Positions 46,084 through 56,857 are shown, counted from the stretch's first letter. The stretch: 64,000 nucleotides of DNA from JANLVJ01 sp031363945 (GCA_031363945.1 JANLVJ010000045.1:1-64000); one strand, 5' to 3'. Program-made: numbers and translations. Notes: generated from the sequence alone by a model not told the origin.

Positions 46084-49044
46084 TTAGACTACAATATTAA
46101 CTATGCGGCCCTTTACAACAATTAATTTTTTGGGCATTTTACCCTCGAGTAATTTGATAACGTCTGCATTTACCATGAGCTCTTTTTCAATTTCATCAGC
46201 CTCTTTATCGAGTGAAAAATTTACTGTTAACCTTAATTTACCATTTACAGATATAGGGTAATTAAAATCGTCTTCAGCCAGATAAGCAGCATTAAAGTCC
46301 GGATAATGGGCAGTTGTGATGCTTCCTGCTTCATGCCCCAGTAATTCCCAGAGCTGTTCAGCGATATGAGGTGCAAAAGGCGAGAGTACGATCACCAATG
46401 GTTCAAGAATTTTTCGCTTATTACATTTTAGCGTATTTAATTCATTTACGCAGATCATAAAGCTGCTTACAGACGTATTAAAAGAAAACCTTTCCATATC
46501 ATCTGTAACTTTTTTTATGATTTTATGAAGGGCTTTATATTCTGCTGCAACTGGCTCATCGTTCGAAACGGCAAACTCAAACTTGTCGTTATGAAACAAT
46601 TTCCAGAACCTTCGCAGGAATTTAAACACGCCTTCAATACCATTGGTATTCCAGGGTTTTGCCAGTTCTATCGGACCAAGAAACATTTCGTACATTCTTA
46701 AGGTGTCAGCTCCATAGCGGTCGATAAGATCGTCAGGATTAACCACATTAAGTTTAGATTTCGACATTTTCTCAACTTCATGCCCACACTGATATTTGCC
46801 ATTTTCTGTGATGAAAACAGCATTTATAGTGTCATATCTCCATTTTTTATAGGCAGCCATATCCAAAAGATCATTACTTACCAGATTTACATCAACATGA
46901 ATCGGCTTAAATGCCTTGCCATCTATATAACTGGTATGTACCTCTCCTGCCTCAAGTTCAGCATAGGTTCCTAAAGAATTTTGCTGTGATAACCGATACT
47001 GCTCTTTTAGTAAATCACCCAGGGTCTTACCGAGCTGATCATTTATCAAACTATCAAGCTCAGCTACCTGCATAGTTGGAGGCTCGGCATTCAGTCTGTT
47101 ATAAATCGTCACAGGAATGTACAGTTCTGTACCCAGCAGGCGGTAGACAAAGCTTGACCTTCCCTGAATCATACCCTGATTTATCAACTTTGTAGCTGGC
47201 TCGTCAACTGAAATCAAGTCGAGGTCTTTCAAGAATTTTGTCCAGAAACGCACATAGAGCAAATGTCCCGTTGCATGCTCTGATCCGCCAAGATATAAAT
47301 CTACCTGTTTCCAATAATCGAGCTTTGCCCGATCAGCAAATACTCCTGTATTATCAGGATCCATATACCGTAAGTAGTACCAGCTAGAACCAGCCCAGCC
47401 TGGCATTGTATTGGTTTCAAGCGGATACCCTGCGGCCGTTGTCCAGTTTTTTGCTCTGCCAAGTGGTGCCTCACCTGTATCTGTAGGTAAATATTTGTCA
47501 ACATCAGGAAGCAATAATGGTAACTGTTCTTCTGGTAAGGTATATGGAAAACCATTCTTATAATAGATCGGGAAGGGTTCACCCCAATAACGCTGCCTGC
47601 TGAAACCTGCATCACGCAAGCGGTATTGGATTTTTCCCTTACCAATACCCTTGTCTTCAATAGCTTTGATAATCACTTTTAGCGCATCTTTAACTTCTAG
47701 ACCGTCAAGGAAACCGGAATTAATCATTTTCCCTTCTTTACCTGGAAAACATACTGCTGCAGTATAACCCGCAATCACAGGAATTATTGGCAGATCAAAA
47801 TGGGTAGCCATTCGAAAGTCGCGCTCATCACCTGAAGGCACGGCCATAACAGCACCAGTACCATAACCAGCCAGCACATAATCTGTGATCCAGATCGGAA
47901 TCTGCTTTTCTGTGAATGGATTAATCGCATAGGCACCCGTGAAGGCTCCTGAAACAGATTTCACATCAGACATACGGTCACGTTCAGACCTGCCGGCTGC
48001 TATATGCCTGTAATTATCAATCTCTTTCTGCTGGGCAGAAGTTGTAATCTGATTGACCATTTCATGCTCAGGGGCAAGTACCAAAAAAGTACAGCCGAAA
48101 ATGGTATCTGGTCTGGTTGTAAATACTTCAATTTCTGAGTTTGTCAGGGCTCTATGTTCAGCCGCTTCAGCCAACTGAAATCTTACTGAAGCTCCCTGAG
48201 AACGACCAATCCAGTTGCGCTGCATTTCTTTCAATGCATCTGGCCATTCAAGTGTATTAAGGCCTTGTAAAAGACGTTCGGCATAAGCAGTTATACGCAG
48301 AAACCACTGACGCATAAGTTTTCGTTCGACTGGGAAATTACCCCTTTCTGAAACTCCATCTTTAACTTCTTCATTTGCCAGAACAGTTCCCAGACCAGGG
48401 CACCAGTTCACATATGAATCAGCAAGGAAGGCCATACGGTAGCTCATTAAAATCTGTTGCTGTTCTTCTTCAGATGAGTGATTCCAATAATCAGCCGAAA
48501 AAATTTCGACTTCTGCCGATGCTGCTTTAACCTGACGATTACCATCTAGTTGAAATTTGGCAATTAGCGTTTCTAGCTTTTCAGCTTTATCTGTTTCAAG
48601 GTTATACCAGCAATGAAATAACTGGATAAAAATCCATTGTGTCCATTTATAGTAAGCAGGTTCAGAAGTACGAACTTCTCTTGACCAGTCATATGATAAA
48701 CCAAGGCTATCAAGCTGCTCACGGTATCTTTTAATATTTTCTGCTGTGGTTATTGCTGGATGCTGACCTGTCTGTATGGCATATTGCTCAGCAGGCAGAC
48801 CAAATGCATCATACCCCATTGGGTGTAAGACGTTAAACCCCTGTATACGTTTATACCGGGAAATAATATCTGTAGCAATATAACCTAGTGGATGCCCTAC
48901 ATGTAGTCCGGCACCTGAAGGGTAGGGAAACATGTCAAGAATAAAGTACTTGGGCTTTGTACTGTTATCTTCTGCTTTATAGGTATGATGAAGAGCCCAG
49001 AATTGTCTCCATTTTTTTTCAATATCTCTAAACTGGTAATCCAT
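46084..49044 (-). CDS. leuS: Leucyl-tRNA synthetase
   Basis: 986 residues, at the long end for bacterial LeuRS because of insertions within the catalytic domain and before the KMSKS loop. Signatures: FPYPSGAGLHVGHPLGYIATD (HIGH box), the CP1 editing domain with EVFTTRPDTIFGCTFLVLAPEH, GSSWYYLRYMDP, and VEKMSKSKLNVVNPDD (KMSKS loop). The C-terminal anticodon and leucine-specific domains are complete. It charges tRNA-Leu and edits mischarged products. It is divergent from the ftsX operon. Confidence 0.97.
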   Translation of the reverse strand: MDYQFRDIEKKWRQFWALHHTYKAEDNSTKPKYFILDMFPYPSGAGLHVGHPLGYIATDIISRYKRIQGFNVLHPMGYDAFGLPAEQYAIQTGQHPAITTAENIKRYREQLDSLGLSYDWSREVRTSEPAYYKWTQWIFIQLFHCWYNLETDKAEKLETLIAKFQLDGNRQVKAASAEVEIFSADYWNHSSEEEQQQILMSYRMAFLADSYVNWCPGLGTVLANEEVKDGVSERGNFPVERKLMRQWFLRITAYAERLLQGLNTLEWPDALKEMQRNWIGRSQGASVRFQLAEAAEHRALTNSEIEVFTTRPDTIFGCTFLVLAPEHEMVNQITTSAQQKEIDNYRHIAAGRSERDRMSDVKSVSGAFTGAYAINPFTEKQIPIWITDYVLAGYGTGAVMAVPSGDERDFRMATHFDLPIIPVIAGYTAAVCFPGKEGKMINSGFLDGLEVKDALKVIIKAIEDKGIGKGKIQYRLRDAGFSRQRYWGEPFPIYYKNGFPYTLPEEQLPLLLPDVDKYLPTDTGEAPLGRAKNWTTAAGYPLETNTMPGWAGSSWYYLRYMDPDNTGVFADRAKLDYWKQVDLYLGGSEHATGHLLYVRFWTKFLKDLDLISVDEPATKLINQGMIQGRSSFVYRLLGTELYIPVTIYNRLNAEPPTMQVAELDSLINDQLGKTLGDLLKEQYRLSQQNSLGTYAELEAGEVHTSYIDGKAFKPIHVDVNLVSNDLLDMAAYKKWRYDTINAVFITENGKYQCGHEVEKMSKSKLNVVNPDDLIDRYGADTLRMYEMFLGPIELAKPWNTNGIEGVFKFLRRFWKLFHNDKFEFAVSNDEPVAAEYKALHKIIKKVTDDMERFSFNTSVSSFMICVNELNTLKCNKRKILEPLVIVLSPFAPHIAEQLWELLGHEAGSITTAHYPDFNAAYLAEDDFNYPISVNGKLRLTVNFSLDKEADEIEKELMVNADVIKLLEGKMPKKLIVVKGRIVNIVV

Positions 49045-49174
49045 GGTATGGTTAAAATTCCGAAATTAAGAAATTTAAGGGGAACCATTTTCAGAAAACA
49101 GGATGAAATGAACACTTGCCGTGTCGATACTGATAAATTTCTTTATTTTCGCCAATCACCCATCTAATTCATGC

Positions 49175-50053
49175 ATGGAAGAAATTGAAGAAGTAGGTCG
49201 AAAACCCCGTATCACGCGTATTTATCCAACAACAGTGATTAGCACTTCTATGGTATTGCTGATGATTGGTCTTGTCACGCTGATTGGCATTCACGCAAAA
49301 AACCTATCGAATTATATTAAAGAAAATATAGTACTTACGGTAATTATGAATGAAGGTTCGGCTGAGCCCGACGTGCTGAAACTTAAAAATGAAATCAGCC
49401 AGCATGGGTATGTTGATAAAGTAAACTATGTCAGCAAAGACGAGGCTGCCAAAACATTAACCAAAGACCTGGGTGAAGACTTTATACGGTTTCTCGGCTA
49501 TAATCCCCTATCACCATCTTTAGATGTTTATCTAAAACCAGCCTACGCTGATAAAGACAGTATAAACAGTATCAAATCTCAGCTACTTCAAAACGCAGTC
49601 GTCAAAGAAATAAATTACCAGGAATCACTCGTTGAAAGTGTGAATAGAAATATAAACGTTGTACAGATTATACTGGTAGCTTTTGCTTTTATCTTACTGA
49701 TCATCGCCATTTCACTCATCTACCTGACAGTTAGACTTGCAATCTACTCTCGCCGCTTTCTAATAAAAAGCATGCAGCTTGTGGGCGCTACAAAAGGTTT
49801 TATTCAACGTCCTTTTCTTGCTATTGGTCTTTATAATGGGCTTTTTGCCGGAGTACTTGCTGCCTTAATGCTTTGGGCTACAATTTATATCGCTCAGAAA
49901 GAAATTCCTGAGCTTGTCATGTTGCAAGACAAGAGTGAGTTTATTATCGTGTATGCAGGTGTGATCATCCTTGGGGTGGTGTTATCATTCATAAGTACAT
50001 TTTTTGCTGTCAACAAGCACCTTCGCACCAATATTGATAAATTATACCATTAA
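49175..50053 (+). CDS. ftsX: Cell-division protein FtsX
   Basis: With the ATG at 49175 (MEEIEEVGRKPRITRIYPTT) it has 292 residues; an upstream start at 49121 would add 18 unlikely residues. Topology is that of FtsX: helix 1 (VISTSMVLLMIGLVTLIGIH), a periplasmic domain (about 50-165), then three helices ending LGVVLSFISTFFAVNKHL. FtsX with FtsE couples cytokinesis to peptidoglycan hydrolases; ftsE is not adjacent. It opens the operon ftsX-DUF3098-uppP-truB-ribF. Confidence 0.92.
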   Translation: MEEIEEVGRKPRITRIYPTTVISTSMVLLMIGLVTLIGIHAKNLSNYIKENIVLTVIMNEGSAEPDVLKLKNEISQHGYVDKVNYVSKDEAAKTLTKDLGEDFIRFLGYNPLSPSLDVYLKPAYADKDSINSIKSQLLQNAVVKEINYQESLVESVNRNINVVQIILVAFAFILLIIAISLIYLTVRLAIYSRRFLIKSMQLVGATKGFIQRPFLAIGLYNGLFAGVLAALMLWATIYIAQKEIPELVMLQDKSEFIIVYAGVIILGVVLSFISTFFAVNKHLRTNIDKLYH

Positions 50054-50064
50054 AACATACATAT

Positions 50065-50403
50065 ATGGCCAGTAATTCAGGAAGCAATTTTAAAAAACCA
50101 AATCAGTCACCTATGGCAAAATCTACCGCCAGGGTTGTACCTCCGGTTTCTACCAACCCTCTTTTAAGAACAAGAGAAGCATCAAAGAAAGAACCCAGTG
50201 CTCCTGCAACATTCATCTTTGGTAAAAAAAATTATCAGTTCATGATGCTTGGTATAGGCTTTTTAATTGTTGGCTTTTACCTTATGTCAGGTACTACCGA
50301 TATTATGAGTACCACAAAAATTGTTATTGCTCCTATCATAGTTCTGATGGGTTTCGCCATTGAATTCTATGCAATTCTGACTAAACCAACTAAGGCGGTA
50401 TGA
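50065..50403 (+). CDS. DUF3098 domain membrane protein
   Basis: 112 residues. A low-complexity polar N-terminus precedes the DUF3098 core: FIFGKKNYQFMMLGIGFLIVGFYLMSG and IVIAPIIVLMGFAIEFYAIL, two membrane helices. The family occurs between ftsX and uppP in Bacteroidota; function unknown. Its stop overlaps the uppP start by 4 bases. Confidence 0.9.
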   Translation: MASNSGSNFKKPNQSPMAKSTARVVPPVSTNPLLRTREASKKEPSAPATFIFGKKNYQFMMLGIGFLIVGFYLMSGTTDIMSTTKIVIAPIIVLMGFAIEFYAILTKPTKAV

Positions 50404-51197
50404 CTTTTCTACAAGCCATTATTCTTGCAATAATTGAGGGAATCACAGAATTTCTACCGATTTCATCTACCGGTCATATGATTATTGCTTCTTCAATTAT
50501 GGGTATTGCCACTGAAGAATTTACCAAGGTATTTACAGTTGCCGTACAACTGGGTGCTATATTGGCGGTTGTCGTGTTATATTATAAGTTGTTTTTTCAA
50601 ACGATCACCTTTTACATCAGGCTTTTTATCGCCTTTATTCCGATTGCTATTGCAGGCCTGTTATTAAAGCCCTACGTAGATCATATGCTTGGAGATGTTC
50701 TGGTTGTTGGCATTTCACTTTTTGCCGGTGGTGTTGTGTTGCTATTTGTTGATAATTGGTTTGCAAAGCCCGAAGTTGAGGATCCAGGAAAAGTATCTTA
50801 CCCGAGAGCCTTCAAAATTGGTCTTTTTCAGATTCTGGCTCTCATTCCCGGTGTTTCAAGATCAGCTTCAACAATTATTGGCGGCCTTAGCCAAAAGTTA
50901 ACCCGCAAAGCTGCGGCCGAGTTTGCCTTTTTTCTAGCCGTACCAACCATGTTTGCGGCTACGGCAAAAGAGCTTTGGGATACGCACAAGCATCATGCTG
51001 ATTTATTTAATCTCAGAAATTACGAACTCCTGCTCGTAGGAAACGTTATAGCCTTTCTAGTTGCGTTATTGGCAATAAAATCTTTTGTCAGTTTTCTAAG
51101 TAAACACGGATTCAAAAGTTTTGGCTTTTACCGCATACTTATAGGGTTGACGATTATTGTTCTTTACCTGATGCATGTACCTTTGCATACAGTTTAA
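50400..51197 (+). CDS. uppP: Undecaprenyl-diphosphatase (BacA type)
   Basis: 265 residues with about eight membrane helices. It dephosphorylates undecaprenyl diphosphate, recycling the lipid carrier of wall synthesis, and can confer bacitracin tolerance. Signatures: EGITEFLPISSTGHMII (motif with the catalytic Glu and Ser) and LIPGVSRSASTIIGGL (PGxSRS motif with catalytic Arg), then AFFLAVPTMFAAT. It is translationally coupled to DUF3098. Confidence 0.96.
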   Translation: MTFLQAIILAIIEGITEFLPISSTGHMIIASSIMGIATEEFTKVFTVAVQLGAILAVVVLYYKLFFQTITFYIRLFIAFIPIAIAGLLLKPYVDHMLGDVLVVGISLFAGGVVLLFVDNWFAKPEVEDPGKVSYPRAFKIGLFQILALIPGVSRSASTIIGGLSQKLTRKAAAEFAFFLAVPTMFAATAKELWDTHKHHADLFNLRNYELLLVGNVIAFLVALLAIKSFVSFLSKHGFKSFGFYRILIGLTIIVLYLMHVPLHTV

Positions 51198-51207
51198 TTA
51201 TTAATGA

Positions 51208-52068
51208 ATGTACGAATTTGATTTTTCAGCCGGAGAATTGTTGCTGATAGATAAGCCATTGCGCTGGACATCATTTGATGTGGTTGAGAAACTGAAAAGA
51301 ACCATCGGTATCAGAAAAATAAAAATCGGTCATGCCGGTACGCTTGATCCGCTCGCAACTGGTCTATTACTGGTTTGTACCGGAAAGATGACAAAATCTA
51401 TAGATAGCTATCAGGCTCAGGAAAAAGAATATACCGGAGAAATGATCGTTGGAGCAACCCGGCCGAGCTATGATATGGAGTCTGAGATTGATGCTAAATT
51501 TGATATCGCCGGGTTTGACACCCGTCTACTGGAAAATGCCACCACAAATTTTACAGGTGATATAGAACAGGTTTCCCCTATCTATTCAGCCCTAAAGATA
51601 AATGGTGAAAGGGCCTATAAACTGGTTCGTCGTGGAGAGGTGCCACTCATGAAATCAAGGCAGGTATTCATAAAAGAATTCAAGCTTGATACCACAAGAT
51701 TTCCTGAAGTAAAATTCAAAATCATTTGTAGTAAAGGAACTTATATACGGTCACTGGTACACGATCTGGCAAAAAGCGTTAATTCAGGAGCTTATCTGAA
51801 TGAATTAACCCGCACCAGGATTGGTGAATTTCAGCTGGGTAATGCATGGAACCTAGAAGAACTAATTGCTGCTATCAGGGTTTCAAGAGGTATGCCAGCA
51901 GCCAAAGAACTAAATAACCATATTTTTCAGGCAAAGCGCGTACGTGCTTATCATCATAATCATACGGCATACAGCCCTCAGCAGGAAATTCTTGTTTCCC
52001 TGGGTAACCCTGATGCGATAGATGTTAAAGATTCTGCCAGCAATTTACCCACTCAAATCTCCGAGTAA
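51208..52068 (+). CDS. truB: tRNA pseudouridine(55) synthase TruB
   Basis: 286 residues. It makes pseudouridine 55 in the T loop of tRNAs. The catalytic Asp lies in GHAGTLDPLATGLLLVCTGK, with YTGEMIVGATRPSYDMESE, QVSPIYSALKINGERAYKLVR and SKGTYIRSLVHDLAKSVNSG as further TruB motifs. The C-terminal about 50 residues are divergent and lack a clear PUA domain. It is 10 bases from uppP and 2 bases from ribF. Confidence 0.96.
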   Translation: MYEFDFSAGELLLIDKPLRWTSFDVVEKLKRTIGIRKIKIGHAGTLDPLATGLLLVCTGKMTKSIDSYQAQEKEYTGEMIVGATRPSYDMESEIDAKFDIAGFDTRLLENATTNFTGDIEQVSPIYSALKINGERAYKLVRRGEVPLMKSRQVFIKEFKLDTTRFPEVKFKIICSKGTYIRSLVHDLAKSVNSGAYLNELTRTRIGEFQLGNAWNLEELIAAIRVSRGMPAAKELNNHIFQAKRVRAYHHNHTAYSPQQEILVSLGNPDAIDVKDSASNLPTQISE

Positions 52069-52070
52069 AG

Positions 52071-53000
52071 ATGAAGGTATACAGGGAACTGCATCCTATT
52101 GAAAAAGATAAGCATGCAGTAGTGACAATCGGAACATTTGATGGCCTGCATCTTGGACATCAAAAGATTATTAACCGCATGAAAGAAGTCGCTGCGGGAA
52201 TAAATGGTGAAACGGTTATTCTTTCCTTCTTTCCGCATCCACGAATGATCCTGCATCCTGAAGATACCTGGCTGAAGTTGCTTAATACGATACCTGAAAA
52301 AATAGAGCTGCTTGAAAAGATGGGGGTTGATAATCTTATTATTACCCCTTTCACACGCGACTTTTCAAATATGAGCTGTGATGAATTTACGCTTAAGGTG
52401 CTTGCTGATACCCTGCACACACGCAAGCTGATAATTGGTTATGACCACCGGTTTGGTAAGAACAGAGAAGGTGGCTTTGAAAGCCTGTCTCTTTCAGGGC
52501 CAGTATTTGGTTTTGAAGTTGAAAAAATACCCGAACAGGATATTGATGATATCGCTATCAGCTCAACAAAAATCAGAGAAGCTTTACTGGCTGGTAATAT
52601 TGAGACCGCTACCAAATATCTGCAATATGCCTATCCCCTTCATGGTAAGGTTATGCTGGGCGATCAGATCGGCAGAACTCTCGGCTACCCGACGGCAAAT
52701 ATTCTGGTAACTGAACCGTATAAACTTATACCTGGTGATGGTATTTACGCTGTACGCATATTTGTTGCAGGCCAGCATTACCGTGGCATGCTTTATATCG
52801 GTAACAGACCAGTCGTGAATGGAATGAGCCGGTCAATAGAGGTCAACATCTTTGATTTCAATCAGGATATCTATGGTCAGGATATAGCTGTTGAGTTTTT
52901 ACATTATATACGGGGTGATGGCAATTTCACCAGTCTTGATGAGCTTAAAAACCAAATGGGCAAAGACAAAATAAAATGTCTTGAGCTAATGGCAGGCTAA
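52071..53000 (+). CDS. ribF: Bifunctional riboflavin kinase / FAD synthetase
   Basis: 309 residues. The N-terminal FAD synthetase has TIGTFDGLHLGHQKII (nucleotidyltransferase HxGH-type motif), LSFFPHPRMIL, and DDIAISSTKIREALLAGNIE. The C-terminal flavokinase begins at about residue 185 with GDQIGRTLGYPTANI and includes GMLYIGNRPV. It turns riboflavin into FMN and FAD. It is the last gene of the ftsX-ribF operon and converges with uvrA. Confidence 0.96.
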   Translation: MKVYRELHPIEKDKHAVVTIGTFDGLHLGHQKIINRMKEVAAGINGETVILSFFPHPRMILHPEDTWLKLLNTIPEKIELLEKMGVDNLIITPFTRDFSNMSCDEFTLKVLADTLHTRKLIIGYDHRFGKNREGGFESLSLSGPVFGFEVEKIPEQDIDDIAISSTKIREALLAGNIETATKYLQYAYPLHGKVMLGDQIGRTLGYPTANILVTEPYKLIPGDGIYAVRIFVAGQHYRGMLYIGNRPVVNGMSRSIEVNIFDFNQDIYGQDIAVEFLHYIRGDGNFTSLDELKNQMGKDKIKCLELMAG

Positions 53001-53059
53001 AAAGCTGCGGGCATGTAAACGATGTTACAACCCTCGGTTTTAAACGCATTCAGTCATAA

Positions 53060-55888
53060 TTACTGCTTGTTTGACTTCAAGGCATCGAATCGTTCTTTTA
53101 AGAATGCCCCGGTATAAGAAGTTTTATCTTCAGCAAGCTGCTCAGGTGTACCCTCAAATATGAGTGATCCTCCGGTATCCCCGCCTTCAAGCCCGATATC
53201 AATAACCCAGTCAGCTGATTTGATCACATCTAGATTATGCTCAATAACAATTATAGTATTGCCCTGTGCAATCAATGCCTCAAAAGATGCCAGTAACTTC
53301 TTGATATCGTGAAAGTGAAGACCCGTTGTAGGCTCATCAAAGATAAAAACCGTATGATGCTGATTATTTCCCTTTACAAGGAAGAAGGCAAGTTTTATAC
53401 GTTGTGCCTCACCACCACTCAGGGTATTTGATGACTGCCCGAGATGAACATACCCAAGACCAACATCAGCCAGAGGCTTAATCCGATTTAGAATTTTGGG
53501 TTCCTGAGCAAAAAACTCAATCGCATCTTCGATGGTCAGGTCTAATACATCAGCGATATTTTTGTCTTTATAGGTAACCTCAAGTACATTATCCTTGAAA
53601 CGTTTACCGTGGCAGCTTTCACAGGTTAAAAAAATATCGGCCATAAACTGCATGGCAATCTTTACTTCACCCTCACCCTGGCAGGTTTCACATCTGCCTC
53701 CTTCAACATTAAAGGAGAAATGTGAGGGCTTGAGACCCATGCTTTTTGAACCAGGCTGATTAGCAAACAAGGCTCTGATTTCATCGAATGCTTTTACATA
53801 GGTTACCGGATTTGAGCGAGAAGATCGCCCTATCGGATTTTGATCAACCAGCTCAACCTGGGTCACTTTATCAAGATCGCCTTCAATTGAATTATAAAGT
53901 CCGGTTTGTTCACCCGTAAAATTTCCAATACTTTTTTGTAACGCTGGATATAAAATTCTCTTTACCAGACTGGTTTTTCCTGATCCACTTACTCCTGTAA
54001 CAACAGTCAGAATATGCAGGGGAAATTTTACATCTATATTTTTGAGATTATTTTCACGTGCACCCTTGATCTCGATAAAGTCTGTCCAGGTACGGCGAAA
54101 AGCGGGAATGCTGATTTGCTCCCGTCCACTCAGATATTTACCGGTAAGACTTTGATTATCTGTCAATATCTCATCATAGGTACCTGAAAATACAAGATTT
54201 CCACCCTGTGTGCCCGCCAAAGGACCAATATCGATCAGGTAATCTGCTTCCTGCATAATCTCTTCCTCATGCTCGACAACAATAACTGTATTACCCGCAT
54301 CACGTAATGATTTCAGTACTTTAATCAATCTATGCGTATCCCGTGGGTGCAGACCGATACTTGGCTCATCGAGAACATAAATCGATCCGACAAGACTACT
54401 GCCTAAAGAGGTTGATAGATTGATGCGCTGAGATTCACCCCCGGATAGGGTTGATGACAGACGGTTCAAGGTTAGGTAACTCAGACCCACATCAGCTAAA
54501 AAACCCAGCCTGTTATTTATTTCTATCAGCAGGCGTTTACCGATCTGCATATCGTGTTCTGCAAGCTCAAGACTGGTAAAAAATTCAGCCGCCTGATCAA
54601 CAGGCATAAGTACCAGCTCAACGATTGATTTGCCGGCAATTTTTATATAAGAGGCATCTTTGCGCAGACGGCTACCCTGACATTCCGGGCAGGTAGTTTT
54701 ACCACGGTACCTTGACAGCATAACCCGGTATTGAATCTTGTAGGTTTGATCTTCGAGATATTTGAAAAATTCATTCAACCCTTTAAAATGCTTGTTCCCA
54801 TCCCAAAGTAATTTTTTTTGCTCAGGGGAAAGCTGGAAATATGGTTTATGGATAGGAAAAGAATATTTGGTCGAAGTCTTGATCAGGAGTTCATTCCATT
54901 CGCGCATTTTTTCACCCTTCCATGGAGCAATAGCTCCATCATAGATTGATTTGCTTTTATCTGGAATAACAAGGTCTTCATCTATACCAATTACTTTTCC
55001 ATAACCCTCGCAAAGTTTACAGGCTCCATACGGATTATTAAAACTAAAAAGTTCAGTGCTTGGTTCTTCGAATTTCATTCCGTCTAATTCAAAACGATCG
55101 CTAAACTGAGTTTGATTACCGGCATTACGAACAAAACAATCGCCCTTACCTTCGAAAAAAGCTGTCTGTACAGAATCTGCCAGGCGGTGCTGGGTCTCCT
55201 CTTCGGTATCTTCAAGTAAGATTCTGTCGATCAAAATCAGGATCAGACCTGTTTTCACCAAGGAATGATTCTTGACTATCGTATCAGCAACAAGTTCTTC
55301 AATTTTCCAGGTGACATCTTTATAAACTACACGCTTAAAACCTTTCTGCAATAAAACCGATAATTCTTCTTTTAGTAAGCGCTCATTATGTGGGTGAAGT
55401 GGGCATAATATTTCAACAACTGATCCTTTTTCAAATTTCAGGATTGAATTAACTACATCTGATACACTGTCTTTCTTGACTGGTAAACCAGAGACCGGAG
55501 ACAGTGTTACACCAATTCTAGCAAAAAGCAGTTTCAGGTAATCGTAAATTTCTGTAGAAGTACCGACCGTTGACCGTGGATTTGTTGAAATTACTTTTTG
55601 CTCAATGGCAATTGCGGGCGCAATCCCCTTAATAAAATCAACATCAGGTTTATTCATTCGGCCAAGAAACTGCCGGGCATAAGAAGAAAGACTTTCAACA
55701 TACCTGCGCTGACCCTCAGCATAAAGCGTATCAAAAGCAAGAGAAGATTTTCCCGATCCTGATAAACCGGTAATGACAACTAACCGGTTCTTTGGCAGAT
55801 TTACATCTATATTTTTAAGATTGTGCATCCTGGCACCTTTGATCATCACATAATGAGATGGGTCAATGGTCTGGGCTTCGTTATTCAT
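53060..55888 (-). CDS. uvrA: Excinuclease ABC subunit A
   Basis: 942 residues, full length. Two ABC ATPase modules: Walker A TGLSGSGKSSLAFDTLYAEG (N) and TGVSGSGKTSLVKRIL (C), signatures TLSGGESQRINL and TLSGGEAQRIKLA. Zinc-binding cysteine pairs are CPECQGSRLR and CETCQGEGEVKIAMQFMADIFLTCESCHGKR-like; the first pair near residue 270 is CKLCEGYG. It scans DNA for lesions with UvrB in nucleotide excision repair. Confidence 0.97.
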   Translation of the reverse strand: MNNEAQTIDPSHYVMIKGARMHNLKNIDVNLPKNRLVVITGLSGSGKSSLAFDTLYAEGQRRYVESLSSYARQFLGRMNKPDVDFIKGIAPAIAIEQKVISTNPRSTVGTSTEIYDYLKLLFARIGVTLSPVSGLPVKKDSVSDVVNSILKFEKGSVVEILCPLHPHNERLLKEELSVLLQKGFKRVVYKDVTWKIEELVADTIVKNHSLVKTGLILILIDRILLEDTEEETQHRLADSVQTAFFEGKGDCFVRNAGNQTQFSDRFELDGMKFEEPSTELFSFNNPYGACKLCEGYGKVIGIDEDLVIPDKSKSIYDGAIAPWKGEKMREWNELLIKTSTKYSFPIHKPYFQLSPEQKKLLWDGNKHFKGLNEFFKYLEDQTYKIQYRVMLSRYRGKTTCPECQGSRLRKDASYIKIAGKSIVELVLMPVDQAAEFFTSLELAEHDMQIGKRLLIEINNRLGFLADVGLSYLTLNRLSSTLSGGESQRINLSTSLGSSLVGSIYVLDEPSIGLHPRDTHRLIKVLKSLRDAGNTVIVVEHEEEIMQEADYLIDIGPLAGTQGGNLVFSGTYDEILTDNQSLTGKYLSGREQISIPAFRRTWTDFIEIKGARENNLKNIDVKFPLHILTVVTGVSGSGKTSLVKRILYPALQKSIGNFTGEQTGLYNSIEGDLDKVTQVELVDQNPIGRSSRSNPVTYVKAFDEIRALFANQPGSKSMGLKPSHFSFNVEGGRCETCQGEGEVKIAMQFMADIFLTCESCHGKRFKDNVLEVTYKDKNIADVLDLTIEDAIEFFAQEPKILNRIKPLADVGLGYVHLGQSSNTLSGGEAQRIKLAFFLVKGNNQHHTVFIFDEPTTGLHFHDIKKLLASFEALIAQGNTIIVIEHNLDVIKSADWVIDIGLEGGDTGGSLIFEGTPEQLAEDKTSYTGAFLKERFDALKSNKQ

Positions 55889-56171
55889 GAATCTATTGAT
55901 TTTTCCGCGGTTTCTTTGTTGGCTACTGCAGCGGCGGCATTTACTGCAACAATTAAGTCAGCTAAAGTACGTAAGAAGGCAAACATTTATTACATGGGAA
56001 ACTTTTTTTGTGCAAAGCCGTAATAAATTAGAAAAATCAATTTGTTTTAACGCGTTTACGAAAAATCTTATTATTTTTACAATCAAGGAATAAGGCATAA
56101 ACACATAAAACCATCACTATAGAAAAATTTCTACACTTATTAAATTCTCAATTTAACGTAGAAATATTTAT

Positions 56172-56762
56172 ATGCCTTTATATACACTTTCGGATCAGGA
56201 TCTGATTCACTCTTATCTTGAAGGTCATGAAACCGGTCTTCAGGAACTTATAAAACGTCATAAGTCAAAAGTTTATACATCAATTTATCTCCTGGTCAAG
56301 GATCAGTACCTTGCTGAAGATATCTTTCAGGATACATTTATTAAAGTCATAAACACACTTCGTGCCGGCAAATATAATGAAGAGGGTAAGTTCTTGCCCT
56401 GGGTTATTCGTATTGCACATAACCTGGTTATCGATTATTTCAGAAAAGAAAAACGCACCCCGCTGATTGCCACCCAGGAAGGTTTTGACATTTTTAGTGT
56501 CATTCATATACTTGATGAAAATGCTGAAGACCGCATGATCAGAGAGCAAACCCATACTGACATTCGCAAACTGATAGAGAAATTACCTGAAGAGCAGAAA
56601 GAAGTGCTGATCATGCGTCATTACGGAGACCTGAGTTTTAAAGAAATTGCTGATATCACAGAAGTCAGTATTAATACCGCACTTGGTAGAATGCGATATG
56701 CCCTAAATAACCTCAGAAAAATGATGGCAGAACGTGATAACCGTATCAATGCAGGTTATTAG
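56172..56762 (+). CDS. ECF-type RNA polymerase sigma factor
   Basis: 196 residues. Region 2 comprises SDQDLIHSYLEGHETGLQEL and YLAEDIFQDTFIKVINTL through LPWVIRIAHNLVIDYFRKEKR. Region 4 has the HTH LSFKEIADITEVSINTALGRMRYAL. The linker between them is short. Target promoters are unknown. The small gene 95 bases downstream is conserved beside it in relatives and may modulate its activity, but has no membrane segment. Confidence 0.94.
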   Translation: MPLYTLSDQDLIHSYLEGHETGLQELIKRHKSKVYTSIYLLVKDQYLAEDIFQDTFIKVINTLRAGKYNEEGKFLPWVIRIAHNLVIDYFRKEKRTPLIATQEGFDIFSVIHILDENAEDRMIREQTHTDIRKLIEKLPEEQKEVLIMRHYGDLSFKEIADITEVSINTALGRMRYALNNLRKMMAERDNRINAGY

Positions 56763-56857
56763 TCCCGATAAAATTATAGTTAACAAATTTTAATTTAAAT
56801 GAAATAATTCTTAAGCATGTCCGTTTTATTTTGTAAAAATATAACAACGCCAGGCTT